DNA from: PFJX01 sp964542455
GTDB taxonomy: Bacteria; Pseudomonadota; Gammaproteobacteria; Burkholderiales; Thiobacillaceae
Length of the DNA: 64,000 bases
NCBI GenBank assembly: GCA_964542455.1
Contig: CAZIUC010000001.1
Coordinates: forward strand, 1 to 64,000
Direction of reading: 5' to 3'
A program made the position numbers and the translations under genes. This document shows positions 24,558 to 32,993 of this stretch, in pieces (positions within the stretch are counted from its first letter, which is position 1; each line of letters begins with the position of its first letter). The notes beneath the pieces were generated by a model, which was not told where the DNA came from, ran no database searches, and was given only the letters and a program-made list of their open reading frames with translations.

Positions 24558-26003
24558 TCATGGTTTGCGTTGCAAACCTTTCGGCGGCGCCACAGAACCG
24601 GCATAAAACATTTCGCACGCTCCACCGGGAATGAGGCCCCTTGCCTGCTTGAGCAACTTGAGCACAGGCCCGGCGAGAGACTGGAGGGTGCTCGGCCGCT
24701 CTACTAACGGGTTCCGGAAGGTGCCGCGAATTTTTTGCCGCACCTTGACGCAACCCTGGGCGTCGATCCACGCCAGAGTCACATCGTCGAAGCGCTCGTT
24801 GGCCAAATCGAGCGCGCCCCGCAGAGCGACCCGGTTCTCCTTCGTCGCCATGGCCACGTCCCGCGCCCGCGCCACGCCCTGCTCGACCTTCCATTCGGAA
24901 ACGAAGGTCCGGATCTCGCTCTGGCCCCCTGTTCCTTGAATGACGCGGGCAAAGTCGTACCCCTTGGTGAGCAGCAGGCCCAATGGCCCGGTAATGAGGT
25001 AGGCGCCCACATCAACCAGGTTGAAGTTCTGACTCGATTCAAACCGGGCGAATGCCTGATCGAGATCGCGGCCGTGGAGGGTGATGTTCTTGCCCCGCAG
25101 CGTGATCCATCCCCGCGCGGTCCGCCGCAGCTCGTTCACGGTCTTGCCCTGTAGCGACAACTGTGCCGCGAAGTCCAACGCGCCTTCCGCAACCTTGTGT
25201 GGCGGCTCGGTCTTGAGTAGCGCCTCGATGCGGAACTGGGGAAGGGTGTAGTTGACCAGGTATAGGGGGGCGGTGCCGGCGAAGTCCGCCCGAATGCTCC
25301 CCGAACCCTGCCCGCCGAAGGCCTTCATCGTGAGCGGTTTGAAATCGAACACCCCGTCCTTCCCGGCAAGCGAAAACTTCAGGTCGGAGGCGGCATAGTC
25401 CTTGGCCCGGACCTCCGCGCAGGTGAGTTCCGCCGCCAGGGAAAGGTGCTTCATGATGCCCGGCCCTTCCCTGGCGGATAGCTGAAAGCGGCTCACCTCC
25501 GAATTGCACGCCACGGCCTCGAATCCTTTCCCGGATTGCTTGTCCAGGTAGCGCAGCGTCCCGTCTGAAAGAACTATTTTTGCCAGGTTCAGGGCGGGTA
25601 ATGTCCCGCCGGCCGCCTCCGCTTTCTCGTAATTGAACTTGCCGTCCAGCCCCTTTTCGATGGAAATTTTTGGGTGTTCCAGCGCGATCATCCCGATCCG
25701 GACTTCGCTCTGGAACAGAGGCAGGAAAGCGATTTCAAGCCTGGCCTTTTTCGCGCTGGCGACGTCCGCCCCCCGGTTGCGAATGTTCACGTCATCCAGG
25801 GTGACGATCAGGCCGGGAAAGACATCGATTCCCAAACGGCCGGCGACGCTGACTTCCATCCCCATAGCTCTCGATGCGGCCGCTTCAATCCGGGGCTTGT
25901 AGGCATTGACATCGAAGAACAGACGCACAGCGATCGCAACGAGGAGGAGGAGTCCGATGAGGGCGCCGATGACAAAGCGGGTATTTCCAAGTGATTTTGA
26001 CAT
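24558..26003 (-). CDS. AsmA family protein
   Basis: 481 aa from ATG 26003. An N-terminal membrane helix (about 9-30) is followed by the AsmA N-terminal region (about 30-140: KPRIEAAASRAMGMEVSVAG, GIDVFPGLIVTLDDVNIRNR) and a C-terminal AsmA_2-type region (about 290-440: LQGKTVNELRRTARGWITLR). AsmA proteins are periplasmic-facing, inner-membrane-anchored and linked to phospholipid transport or outer-membrane assembly. The small repeat element at 26056-26106 lies 52 bp upstream of the start codon. Spacing to the kinase gene downstream is 213 bp, so separate transcription is likely. Confidence 0.9.
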   Translation of the reverse strand: MSKSLGNTRFVIGALIGLLLLVAIAVRLFFDVNAYKPRIEAAASRAMGMEVSVAGRLGIDVFPGLIVTLDDVNIRNRGADVASAKKARLEIAFLPLFQSEVRIGMIALEHPKISIEKGLDGKFNYEKAEAAGGTLPALNLAKIVLSDGTLRYLDKQSGKGFEAVACNSEVSRFQLSAREGPGIMKHLSLAAELTCAEVRAKDYAASDLKFSLAGKDGVFDFKPLTMKAFGGQGSGSIRADFAGTAPLYLVNYTLPQFRIEALLKTEPPHKVAEGALDFAAQLSLQGKTVNELRRTARGWITLRGKNITLHGRDLDQAFARFESSQNFNLVDVGAYLITGPLGLLLTKGYDFARVIQGTGGQSEIRTFVSEWKVEQGVARARDVAMATKENRVALRGALDLANERFDDVTLAWIDAQGCVKVRQKIRGTFRNPLVERPSTLQSLAGPVLKLLKQARGLIPGGACEMFYAGSVAPPKGLQRKP

Positions 26004-26050
26004 TGGCCTGATCCGACCTCGTGGTAGTGCTACGGACACTCTTGTCCAGG

Positions 26051-26111
26051 TTTACCCGAGATTGTCCATTAGCCGAAGCAGGCCTCCGGCTAATGGACAA
26101 CCTGGGTTTAC
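26051..26111. mobile_element. minimal 51-bp inverted-repeat element with 5-bp duplication TTTAC
   Basis: The element 26056-26106 consists almost only of the two ends: CCGAGATTGTCCATTAGCC, a GAAGCAGGCCTCC centre, and GGCTAATGGACAACCTGGG. TTTAC occurs on both sides (26051-26055 and 26107-26111). It lacks the core hairpin and so defines the minimal unit of the family. It is the main feature in the spacer 26004-26295. Confidence 0.88.
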
Positions 26112-26295
26112 AGCAAATCGATCCAGGTGTCTGGGGCAAGCACAGTCACGGAGATATCCGCGGCCCTGCCTATCGTGACCTCACGCCGCGCGGCAAGCCA
26201 GGTAACACTGGCGTCAGTATGGACGCTTACCGACTACAATTGTTGCCGGCCTGATTTCGTCGGGTCGACCCATCCTTTATTTAAGTGAAACCACC

Positions 26296-26565
26296 ATGTC
26301 TGACGCCAACCAGGAATTGCAAAACGAGGTCGCCGAGCTCATCACCTCCGCGCTGAACCTGGATCTCGGCCCGGAAGAAATTGAACCCGACGCGCCCCTT
26401 TACGGCGAGGGCTTGGGGCTCGACTCGATCGACATTCTGGAAGTGGCCCTGGTCGTCTCCAAGCGGTTCGGCTTCCAGCTACGCTCCGACGACGCGGATA
26501 ACGCCCGCGTCTTCAGTTCCCTCGCCAGCCTGACTCGGCACATCGCGGCGAACAGAACAAAATGA
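26296..26565 (+). CDS. acyl carrier protein of the aryl-polyene-type cluster
   Basis: 89 aa. The motif LGLDSIDILE carries the phosphopantetheine-accepting Ser44. It is predicted to hold the growing polyene chain for the ketosynthase, reductase and dehydratase encoded downstream and at 37.5-40.9 kb. First gene of the block; the next gene starts in its stop codon (ATGA at 26562). Equivalent to the ApeE/ApeF carrier proteins; only one ACP is present here, where the E. coli cluster has two. Confidence 0.92.
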   Translation: MSDANQELQNEVAELITSALNLDLGPEEIEPDAPLYGEGLGLDSIDILEVALVVSKRFGFQLRSDDADNARVFSSLASLTRHIAANRTK

Positions 26566-27236
26566 GTTTCACCGTGGTCCACGCGGCTCGCTGGACCGTC
26601 ATCGCCGCCGGGCTCATCGGCTATGCCGTGCTGGCTCATTACAGCGCGGCCACTTCCGCCGCGACCCGCTTCCCGGCCATGGGGGTTGCCGTCTCGCTGG
26701 CGCCGTCTCTGGCCATCCTGCTGTTGCTGGCCTGGCGCTCACCCAGACGATGGGCCATGTTGCCGCTGTGCGCCGGCGTGGGCTTGCCGCTGTGGGAATT
26801 CTGGGGCGCTCTGGAGCGGAATTTCAGCTGGGTCTATTTTCTCCAGCACGCCGGCACCAATGTCATGCTGGCGGCGGTGTTCGGCGCCACTCTGGCAGGC
26901 GGACGACAGCCCATCTGCACCCGCTTTGCCGAGGTGGTACACGGCGGGCTCACCGCCGAATTAGTGCGCTATACACGCCAGGTCACCCTGGCCTGGACGC
27001 TGTTTTTCCTGACGGTCAGCCTGGCTTCGACGCTCCTGTTTCTGTTTGCTTCCATCGAGGCCTGGTCGGTTTTCGCCAATTTCCTCACCTTGCCGCTGGT
27101 TCTGCTGATGTTCGCCGCCGAGTATCTGGTCCGCCTGCGCAAGCTGCCGCAACTGGAGAAGCACAGCATCATGGACGGCATCCTCGCCTACTGGAAAACC
27201 TCGGCCCACCCCGCCAGTTCCTCTCACATCCGATAG
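26562..27236 (+). CDS. COG4648-type membrane protein (ApeG-like)
   Basis: 224 aa with about six hydrophobic helices (10-30, 38-58, 65-82, 90-110, 140-160, 165-190). The central motif WEFWGALERNFSWVYFLQHA followed by GTNVMLAAVFG is characteristic of the uncharacterised membrane protein found in aryl polyene clusters. The ATGA overlap with the ACP gene shows tight coupling. Function unknown; presumably assists membrane assembly of the polyene lipid. Confidence 0.85.
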   Translation: MSFTVVHAARWTVIAAGLIGYAVLAHYSAATSAATRFPAMGVAVSLAPSLAILLLLAWRSPRRWAMLPLCAGVGLPLWEFWGALERNFSWVYFLQHAGTNVMLAAVFGATLAGGRQPICTRFAEVVHGGLTAELVRYTRQVTLAWTLFFLTVSLASTLLFLFASIEAWSVFANFLTLPLVLLMFAAEYLVRLRKLPQLEKHSIMDGILAYWKTSAHPASSSHIR

Positions 27237-27238
27237 GC

Positions 27239-28636
27239 ATGCCGTCGATGCCGACTCTGCCGCTGCTTGCCCATCGCCATCTTGATGCCGTCATGGCCTG
27301 GCGCGGCGGCACCCCGGTCAGCGTCAGGCAGTTTCTCGGCGAAGTTGAACAGGTCGCCGGCCAATTGCCCCCGGGGCGGCATGTGCTCAACCTGTGCGGC
27401 GACCGCTACCGCTTTGCCGTCGCTCTGGCGGCCAGCATCGTCAGCGGCCGGGTCAGCCTGCTGCCCGCCGGCCACACCCCCGAGATGATCCTGCAGATGC
27501 GGCGCTACGCCGCGGATGTCTTCTGTGTCACCGACCGGGCTGACAGCGGCGTCAAGCTGCCGCTCTTCCGCTACCCGGAGTCGTTGCCTGAATCGCCGGC
27601 AGACCTTGTCATTCCGCAAATCGATAGTGACCAGATCATCGCCCAACTATTCACTTCCGGCTCCACCGGCATGCCGATAGCTCATATCAAGCGCTGGGGC
27701 AGCCTGGTGCGCGGCGTGCAAGCGGGCGCGGAGCGGTTGCGCGTCACCCCCGAGCACGCCATCGTCGGCACCGTGCCACCGCAACACATGTACGGCCTGG
27801 AATTCACCGTGCTGCTGCCCTTGCAGATCGGTGCCGCCCTGCATGCCGGACACCCCTTCTACCCGGCAGACATCTGCGCGGCGCTGGCGGATCTGCCGCG
27901 GCCGCGCATGTTGGTCACCACGCCTTACCACCTGCGGGCACTGCTGGCCGAGCAGGCCTCCCTCCCGGCGCTGGATCTGCTGCTGTCCGCCACCGCCCCC
28001 CTTTCGCAAAACCTGGCCGGCGCGGCGGAAACCCGTTTCGCCGCGCCCTTGTTCGAGATCTACGGCTGCACCGAAACCGGCCAGCTCGCTTCCCGCCGCA
28101 CCACGGCCGGCGCAATCTGGCAGACCTTGCCGGAGGTCCGCCTGCGGCGTGACGGGGAGGCGGTCTGGGCCGAGGGCGGGCACATCGAGGCCGCGACACG
28201 GCTGAACGACGACATCGAACTGGTGGCCACCGACTCGGCCACCCCCTCTGCCACCGCTTTTGCCTATTTCCTGCTCCACGGCCGTCATGCCGATCTCGTC
28301 AACATCGCCGGCAAACGAACCTCCCTGGCTTATCTCAATCACCAGCTCAATGCCGTCCCCGGCGTGCAAGACGGGGTGTTTCTCCCGCCGCTGGAAGCCG
28401 AGGGTGACGCCCCGGAAAGCGTCCGCCGCCTCACCGCCCTGGTGGTGGCGCCGGAGTTGACGCACGCCGCCCTCCTGCGGGCCCTGCGCGAACGCATCGA
28501 CCCCCTCTTCCTGCCGCGGCCGCTGCTGTTCGTCGCCGCCCTGCCACGCAATGCCACCGGCAAGCTCCCCAGCCAGGCGGCGCGGGCGTTGCTGGCGACC
28601 CTGCGGTCGCAAACCGCGAACAACCCCCCGGCATGA
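27239..28636 (+). CDS. AMP-dependent acyl/aryl ligase (ApeH-like)
   Basis: 465 aa from ATG 27239, 2 bp after the preceding stop; the frame is open far upstream but only this start fits the operon. ANL-superfamily adenylation domain with the P-loop-like FTSGSTGMPIAH (about 140-151), EIYGCTETGQLASRR (about 273-287) and a shortened C-terminal subdomain ending PRNATGKLPS, which has the conserved lysine. It probably activates the aromatic starter acid and loads it on the ACP. Followed by ATGA overlap with the dehydratase gene. Confidence 0.9.
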   Translation: MPSMPTLPLLAHRHLDAVMAWRGGTPVSVRQFLGEVEQVAGQLPPGRHVLNLCGDRYRFAVALAASIVSGRVSLLPAGHTPEMILQMRRYAADVFCVTDRADSGVKLPLFRYPESLPESPADLVIPQIDSDQIIAQLFTSGSTGMPIAHIKRWGSLVRGVQAGAERLRVTPEHAIVGTVPPQHMYGLEFTVLLPLQIGAALHAGHPFYPADICAALADLPRPRMLVTTPYHLRALLAEQASLPALDLLLSATAPLSQNLAGAAETRFAAPLFEIYGCTETGQLASRRTTAGAIWQTLPEVRLRRDGEAVWAEGGHIEAATRLNDDIELVATDSATPSATAFAYFLLHGRHADLVNIAGKRTSLAYLNHQLNAVPGVQDGVFLPPLEAEGDAPESVRRLTALVVAPELTHAALLRALRERIDPLFLPRPLLFVAALPRNATGKLPSQAARALLATLRSQTANNPPA

Positions 28637-28992
28637 GCGACCTGTCCCCGCCTTCGTCCTTGTCCTTATCCATCGCGGCCGATCACCCGGCCTATGCCGG
28701 CCATTTCCCGGGTCATCCCATTCTGCCCGGTGTGGTGCTGCTGGACGCGGCCCTGTATGCCCTGGCCGCGCGGCAAGGGCTGGAGGCCGCCAGTGGCTGG
28801 ATCAAGTCGGCGAAGTTTCTCAGCCCGGTCAGCCCGGGCGAGGCACTGCGCCTCGACTATGCCGTCACAGCCGCCGGCGTATTCCGGTTCGAGGTGGTTG
28901 TTACAGAGATGGCCAACGAGCGGGTGGTAGCCAGTGGCGTATTGAGCTTCACATCGGTTGCGTCAACCGCGCCCGAGGAGAAGCCGTCGTGA
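28633..28992 (+). CDS. hotdog-fold 3-hydroxyacyl-ACP dehydratase (ApeI-like)
   Basis: 119 aa. The FabZ-type signature HFPGHPILPGVVLLDAAL (about 24-41) includes the catalytic His24. It is shorter than FabZ (about 140-150) and matches ApeI-type dehydratases of aryl polyene clusters, which form the double bonds of each extension round. It overlaps both neighbours by four bases (ATGA upstream, GTGA downstream). Confidence 0.9.
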   Translation: MSDLSPPSSLSLSIAADHPAYAGHFPGHPILPGVVLLDAALYALAARQGLEAASGWIKSAKFLSPVSPGEALRLDYAVTAAGVFRFEVVVTEMANERVVASGVLSFTSVASTAPEEKPS

Positions 28993-29927
28993 GCGCTCCC
29001 GATCTCTCCAGCCGGGCCGAATGGGTCAAGCGACCGGAACGCGGCAGCGTGGCCATGCTGCGCCTGATGACCTGGCTATCCCTGGCGCTGGGGCGTCGCC
29101 TGGCCCGTGTCGTGCTATTCGGCGCCAGTCTCTACTTTCTGCTTTTCGCCACGGCCTCCCGACAGGCCTCGCGCGCCTATCTGCGGCGTGCCCTGGGGCG
29201 GCCGCCGCGTCTGGCCGAACTGATCCGGCACTTCCACAGTTTCGCCTCCTGCGTCCATGACCGGATCTATCTGCTCAACGACCGCTTCGATCTCTTCGAT
29301 ATCCAGGTGGTCGGGGAGGCCGCCATCAATGAGGTGCTGGCCGCCGGACGCGGCGCCTTTCTGATGGGCGCCCACCTGGGCAGCTTCGAGGTGGCGCGCG
29401 CCGTCGGCCGGCGCCAGCCCGGCCTCAGGGTGGCCATGGTCATGTACGAGGAAAACGCCCACAAGATCAACGCCGCCCTGGCCGCCATCAACCCAACCGC
29501 CGTGTTGGACATCATTCCGCTGGGCCAGATCGATTCCATGCTCCAGGTGCAGGCCCGGCTGGACGAGGGCGTGGTGCTGGGCGTGCTGGCTGATCGCACC
29601 CTGGCGCGGGACCCCACGCTGCCGCTGCCGTTCCTCGGCCAGACTGCCGCGTTTCCGCTCGGCCCCATGCGTCTGGCGGCCATCCTCAAGCGTCCGGTGT
29701 TGTTCATGAGCGGCGTGTATCTGGGCGGCAACCGCTACGCCATCCATTTCGAGCCCCTGGCCGATTTCACCCACATCGAGCGCCAGGAGCGGGATGCCGC
29801 TGTCCGCCAGGCGGTCGCCTCCTATGCCGACCGCCTGGAGCGCCACTGTCGCGCCACGCCGTTCAACTGGTTCAACTTCTTCGATTTCTGGCGGCCGCCG
29901 TCAGGAGACAAGGGCAACGCATCATGA
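28989..29927 (+). CDS. LpxL/HtrB-type acyltransferase
   Basis: 312 aa from GTG 28989 in the GTGA overlap; the frame is open upstream into the ligase gene but that part is a shadow. A membrane-anchor region at about 25-50 is followed by the LABLAT family motifs GAHLGSFEVARAV (His-x4-Glu type catalytic box, about 125-137), ADRTLARDPTLPLPFLG and FNWFNFFDFW near the C-terminus. Related enzymes add acyl chains to lipid A; in aryl polyene clusters this member is thought to help attach the polyene to its lipid carrier. Confidence 0.9.
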   Translation: MSAPDLSSRAEWVKRPERGSVAMLRLMTWLSLALGRRLARVVLFGASLYFLLFATASRQASRAYLRRALGRPPRLAELIRHFHSFASCVHDRIYLLNDRFDLFDIQVVGEAAINEVLAAGRGAFLMGAHLGSFEVARAVGRRQPGLRVAMVMYEENAHKINAALAAINPTAVLDIIPLGQIDSMLQVQARLDEGVVLGVLADRTLARDPTLPLPFLGQTAAFPLGPMRLAAILKRPVLFMSGVYLGGNRYAIHFEPLADFTHIERQERDAAVRQAVASYADRLERHCRATPFNWFNFFDFWRPPSGDKGNAS

Positions 29928-30502
29928 CCCGGCCCGCACCGCGTTTTCTCGCCTGTATCCTGCTCGGTTTCAGCCTGTCCGCCCAGGCGGCCCAATTCAC
30001 GGTCAGCCAACTCATGGGCGCGTTGGCCAACAACAAACACGGGGCGGCCAGCTTCACCGAGAAGAAATTCATTTCCATCCTGGACCAGCCGGTCGAGTCG
30101 TCGGGCGAACTCCTGTTCATTCCGCCCGCCCGCCTGGAGAAACGCACTTTCAAGCCGAAGCGCGAAACCCTGGTGCTGGACGGCGATGTGCTGAGCGTCG
30201 AGCGGCGGCGCCAGAAACATGTCCTGCTACTCAAGGACTACCCGGAGGTGGCGGGCATGATCGAGAGCATGCGCGCCACCCTGGCCGGCGACCGCAAGGC
30301 GCTGGAACGGGTCTATCACCTGACTCTACAGGGCGACCGCGAGCGTTGGACCCTGGTACTGATCCCGCGGGATGCCAAGGTGGGCGGGCTGGTCGCCCGC
30401 ATCCGCATGGATGGCTCGCAGGATGAGGTCCGCGCGGTGGAAATCCTACAGGCGGACGGCGACCGCTCGCTGATGAGCATCCAGAAGACCGCCTTGCCAT
30501 GA
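29924..30502 (+). CDS. LolA-like outer-membrane lipoprotein carrier (ApeL-like)
   Basis: 192 aa. Signal peptide 1-23 (ends AQAAQ), then a LolA-like fold (FTVSQLMGALANNKHGAASF, GELLFIPPARLEKRTF, VLDGDVLSVE). Predicted periplasmic chaperone that carries the aryl polyene lipid towards the outer membrane, working with the MMPL exporter. It overlaps the acyltransferase by ATGA. Its own stop codon TGA (30500-30502) sits within the ATGAG sequence duplicated by the element that follows, showing that it formerly overlapped the exporter gene. Confidence 0.88.
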   Translation: MTRPAPRFLACILLGFSLSAQAAQFTVSQLMGALANNKHGAASFTEKKFISILDQPVESSGELLFIPPARLEKRTFKPKRETLVLDGDVLSVERRRQKHVLLLKDYPEVAGMIESMRATLAGDRKALERVYHLTLQGDRERWTLVLIPRDAKVGGLVARIRMDGSQDEVRAVEILQADGDRSLMSIQKTALP

Positions 30503-30637
30503 GCCGAGTGTCCATTAGCCGGAGGCCCACATGTAGCGCAGGCGTCTCGCCTGCCTCGTCCTTCCGATCAGGCCTACGAAGCAGGCGGGACGCCTGCGCT
30601 ACAGGCCTACTTTGGCTAATGGACAATCTCGGATGAG
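30499..30637. mobile_element. inverted-repeat element inserted at the exporter start codon, duplication ATGAG
   Basis: The element 30504-30632 (129 bp) has ends CCGAGTGTCCATTAGCC and GGCTAATGGACAATCTCGG and the core hairpin TGTAGCGCAGGCGTCTCGCC / GGCGGGACGCCTGCGCTACA. ATGAG is present at 30499-30503 and 30633-30637; identity even extends to ATGAGCCGA on both sides. Removing the element and one repeat restores a four-base ATGA overlap between the LolA-like and MMPL genes. Confidence 0.9.
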
Positions 30638-32993
30638 CCGACGTGCAAGCGTCGCCATCGCCCTCTGGCTGGCCTTTCTGCTCGTCTCTGTCTGGCTGGT
30701 GAGCCGGGCCAGCTTCACGGCTGACCTGTCGGCCTTTTTGCCGCGCAGTCCGACTCAGGAACAGCAACTCCTCGTCGACCAGATCAAATCCGGCGCCGCC
30801 TCGCGCCTGATCCTGATCGGCATCGAAGGCGGCGACCCGGCCACCCGAGCCAGCGCTTCCCGCAATCTGGCCGCCCGCCTGCGCGCCGATCCCCGCTTCT
30901 TGCACATCGCCAACGGCGAGACGCCGGGGCTGGCGCGCGACCGCCAGATTCTCTTGGAGAACCGCTATCTGCTGAGTCCGGCGATGAATGCCGAGCGCTT
31001 CACGGTGGCGGGGCTGCGTGCCGGCGTGGCGGATAGCATCGATCTGCTTGCCACCTCGCTCGGATTGTTCAGCAAGGCCCTGTTGCCGCGCGACCCCAGC
31101 GGCGAGTTCATGCAACTGCTGGACGCCATGGGGAACCACCTACGCCCACAAATGGCCGACGGCGTCTGGGTTTCCCGCGACGGCCGGCGCGCGCTGCTAC
31201 TGGCCCGCACCCGCGCCGATGGCGCGGACACGGACGCACAGGAAGCGGCCGTCACGGCCATCCACGCTGCTTTTCACGGGGTTTCCGGGCCAGGGTTGCA
31301 CCTGGCACTGACCGGCCCCGGACCTTTTTCCGTGGCGGCCCGCGCCACCATCAAGGGCGAGGTGGCCACCCTCTCCGGGCTCGGCGGGCTGATCATCATC
31401 AGCATCCTGTTGCTGGTCTACCGTTCGCCCACGGCCCTGCTGCTCGGGCTGCTACCCGTACTGTCCGGCGCCCTGGCCGGCGTGGCCGCGGTCAGCCTGG
31501 GCTTCGGCGTCGTTCACGGCGTCACGCTCGGCTTCGGCACCGCCCTGATGGGTGAAGCGATCGATTACTCCATCTACCTCCTGACGCAGTCGGAGCGGGC
31601 GGTGGCGGGCGAGCCAGACGGCAGTGGGACCGCCACCTGGATTGCCACTTGGGTTGCCAATAGCTGGCCGACGATACGCATCGGCGTGCTCACGTCGGTA
31701 TTCGGCTTTGCCTCCCTGCTTTTTTCCGGCTTCCCCGGCCTGGCCCAATTGGGCCTCTACGCCATCGCCGGCGTGGTCACCGCCGCCCTGATCACCCGTT
31801 TCGTGCTGCCACATCTCTTGCCCGTCAACCTGCGTTTGCGTGATGTCAGCGCCTTGGGCCGCCGCCTTCAGGTCTGGGTGGAACGGGCGGGCCAACTGCG
31901 CGCGCCGGTTCTGATTTTGTTCGTGGCGGCATGCGCCGTGCTCGTTAGCAGGAGCGACGCCATGTGGAACCGGGAACTGGCGGCCCTGAGCCCGGTGTCC
32001 GCCGCCGATCAGGCCCTCGACATGAGCATGCGCGCCGACCTCGGCGCCCCGGACGTGCGCTATCTGGTGGTGGTGACCGCCGCCAGCCAGGAGGCGGCGC
32101 TCGCCGCCAGCGAACAAGCGTCCGTGGCGCTCCAGCAACTTGAAGCGGCGGGCGTGATCGACGGCTTCGAGAGCCCCGCCTTTTACCTCCCCAGCCAGGC
32201 GACCCAGCGCCAACGCCTGGCGAGCCTGCCGCCCGATGCCGAGCTGCGGCGGCGCTTCAAGACGGCCATTGCCGATCTGCCCGTGCGTCCGGACCGCTTC
32301 GAGCCGTTCTTTGCCGACGTGGCGAAGGCGCGTAGCCAGAGGCCGTTGACCCGGCAAGACCTGGAGGGAAGTGCTCTGGCGCAAGGGGTGGATGCCCTGC
32401 TGTTGCCATCGGCGGGAGGCTGGACGGCCCTGCTGCCGTTGCGCGTCGGCGCCGCGAGCGATCGCGTCCTCGACGCGGCGCGGGTGCATGCCGCGCTCGC
32501 GCGGACCGGCCTGGCGGGCGTTCATTTCGTCGATATCAAGGATGAGTCCGATCGCCTTTACCAAGGCTATCTGCGCGAGGCCATCCTGCTCTCGCTTGGC
32601 GGCCTGGCCGCCATCCTCGGCCTGCTGTTCGTCACCACCCGTTCCCTGGCCAGGGTATTTCGCATCGTCGCCCCGCTGGTCGTGGCCGTTGCCGTGGTCA
32701 TCGCCGGTCTGGTTCTGCTCGGGCGGCAACTCATCCTCCTGCACCTGGTGGGCATGCTGCTGGTGGTGGCGGTCGGCTCCAACTACGCCCTGTTCTTCGA
32801 CCGGGGCATTGAAGCAGGCGGCATCTCACCGCGCACCCTGGCCTCCCTGCTGCTGGCTACCAGCACCACGGTGGTCGGCTTCGGCATCCTCGCTTTTTCC
32901 AGCGTACCGGTGCTCAACGCCATCGGCGCCACGGTCGGCCCGGGCGCCATCCTCGCCTTGCTCTTCTCCGCCATTCTGGCGCGGCGAACATGA
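30633..32993 (+). CDS. MMPL/RND-type exporter of the polyene cluster (ApeM-like)
   Basis: 786 aa from ATG 30633. Twelve-helix RND/MMPL topology: helix 1 at about 7-25, a large periplasmic loop (about 26-240) and a helix block at about 245-420 with GTALMGEAIDYSIYLLTQSE. The pattern then repeats: helix at about 430-448, loop to about 640, and a helix block at about 650-786 with VVAVGSNYALFFDRG. Such proteins move hydrophobic products across the inner membrane. Translation from a TTG inside the element upstream is also open (LANGQSR) but ATG 30633 is the ancestral start. Confidence 0.92.
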   Translation: MSRRASVAIALWLAFLLVSVWLVSRASFTADLSAFLPRSPTQEQQLLVDQIKSGAASRLILIGIEGGDPATRASASRNLAARLRADPRFLHIANGETPGLARDRQILLENRYLLSPAMNAERFTVAGLRAGVADSIDLLATSLGLFSKALLPRDPSGEFMQLLDAMGNHLRPQMADGVWVSRDGRRALLLARTRADGADTDAQEAAVTAIHAAFHGVSGPGLHLALTGPGPFSVAARATIKGEVATLSGLGGLIIISILLLVYRSPTALLLGLLPVLSGALAGVAAVSLGFGVVHGVTLGFGTALMGEAIDYSIYLLTQSERAVAGEPDGSGTATWIATWVANSWPTIRIGVLTSVFGFASLLFSGFPGLAQLGLYAIAGVVTAALITRFVLPHLLPVNLRLRDVSALGRRLQVWVERAGQLRAPVLILFVAACAVLVSRSDAMWNRELAALSPVSAADQALDMSMRADLGAPDVRYLVVVTAASQEAALAASEQASVALQQLEAAGVIDGFESPAFYLPSQATQRQRLASLPPDAELRRRFKTAIADLPVRPDRFEPFFADVAKARSQRPLTRQDLEGSALAQGVDALLLPSAGGWTALLPLRVGAASDRVLDAARVHAALARTGLAGVHFVDIKDESDRLYQGYLREAILLSLGGLAAILGLLFVTTRSLARVFRIVAPLVVAVAVVIAGLVLLGRQLILLHLVGMLLVVAVGSNYALFFDRGIEAGGISPRTLASLLLATSTTVVGFGILAFSSVPVLNAIGATVGPGAILALLFSAILARRT

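Noticed and set aside
26750..27238. Upstream extension of the AMP-ligase frame
   Set aside because: Lies wholly within the membrane-protein gene in another frame; the ligase start at 27239 fits the operon spacing.
31452..32744. 430-codon open frame opposite the MMPL gene
   Set aside because: Composition (Gln/Gly/Arg-rich) is typical of antisense frames in high-GC DNA.
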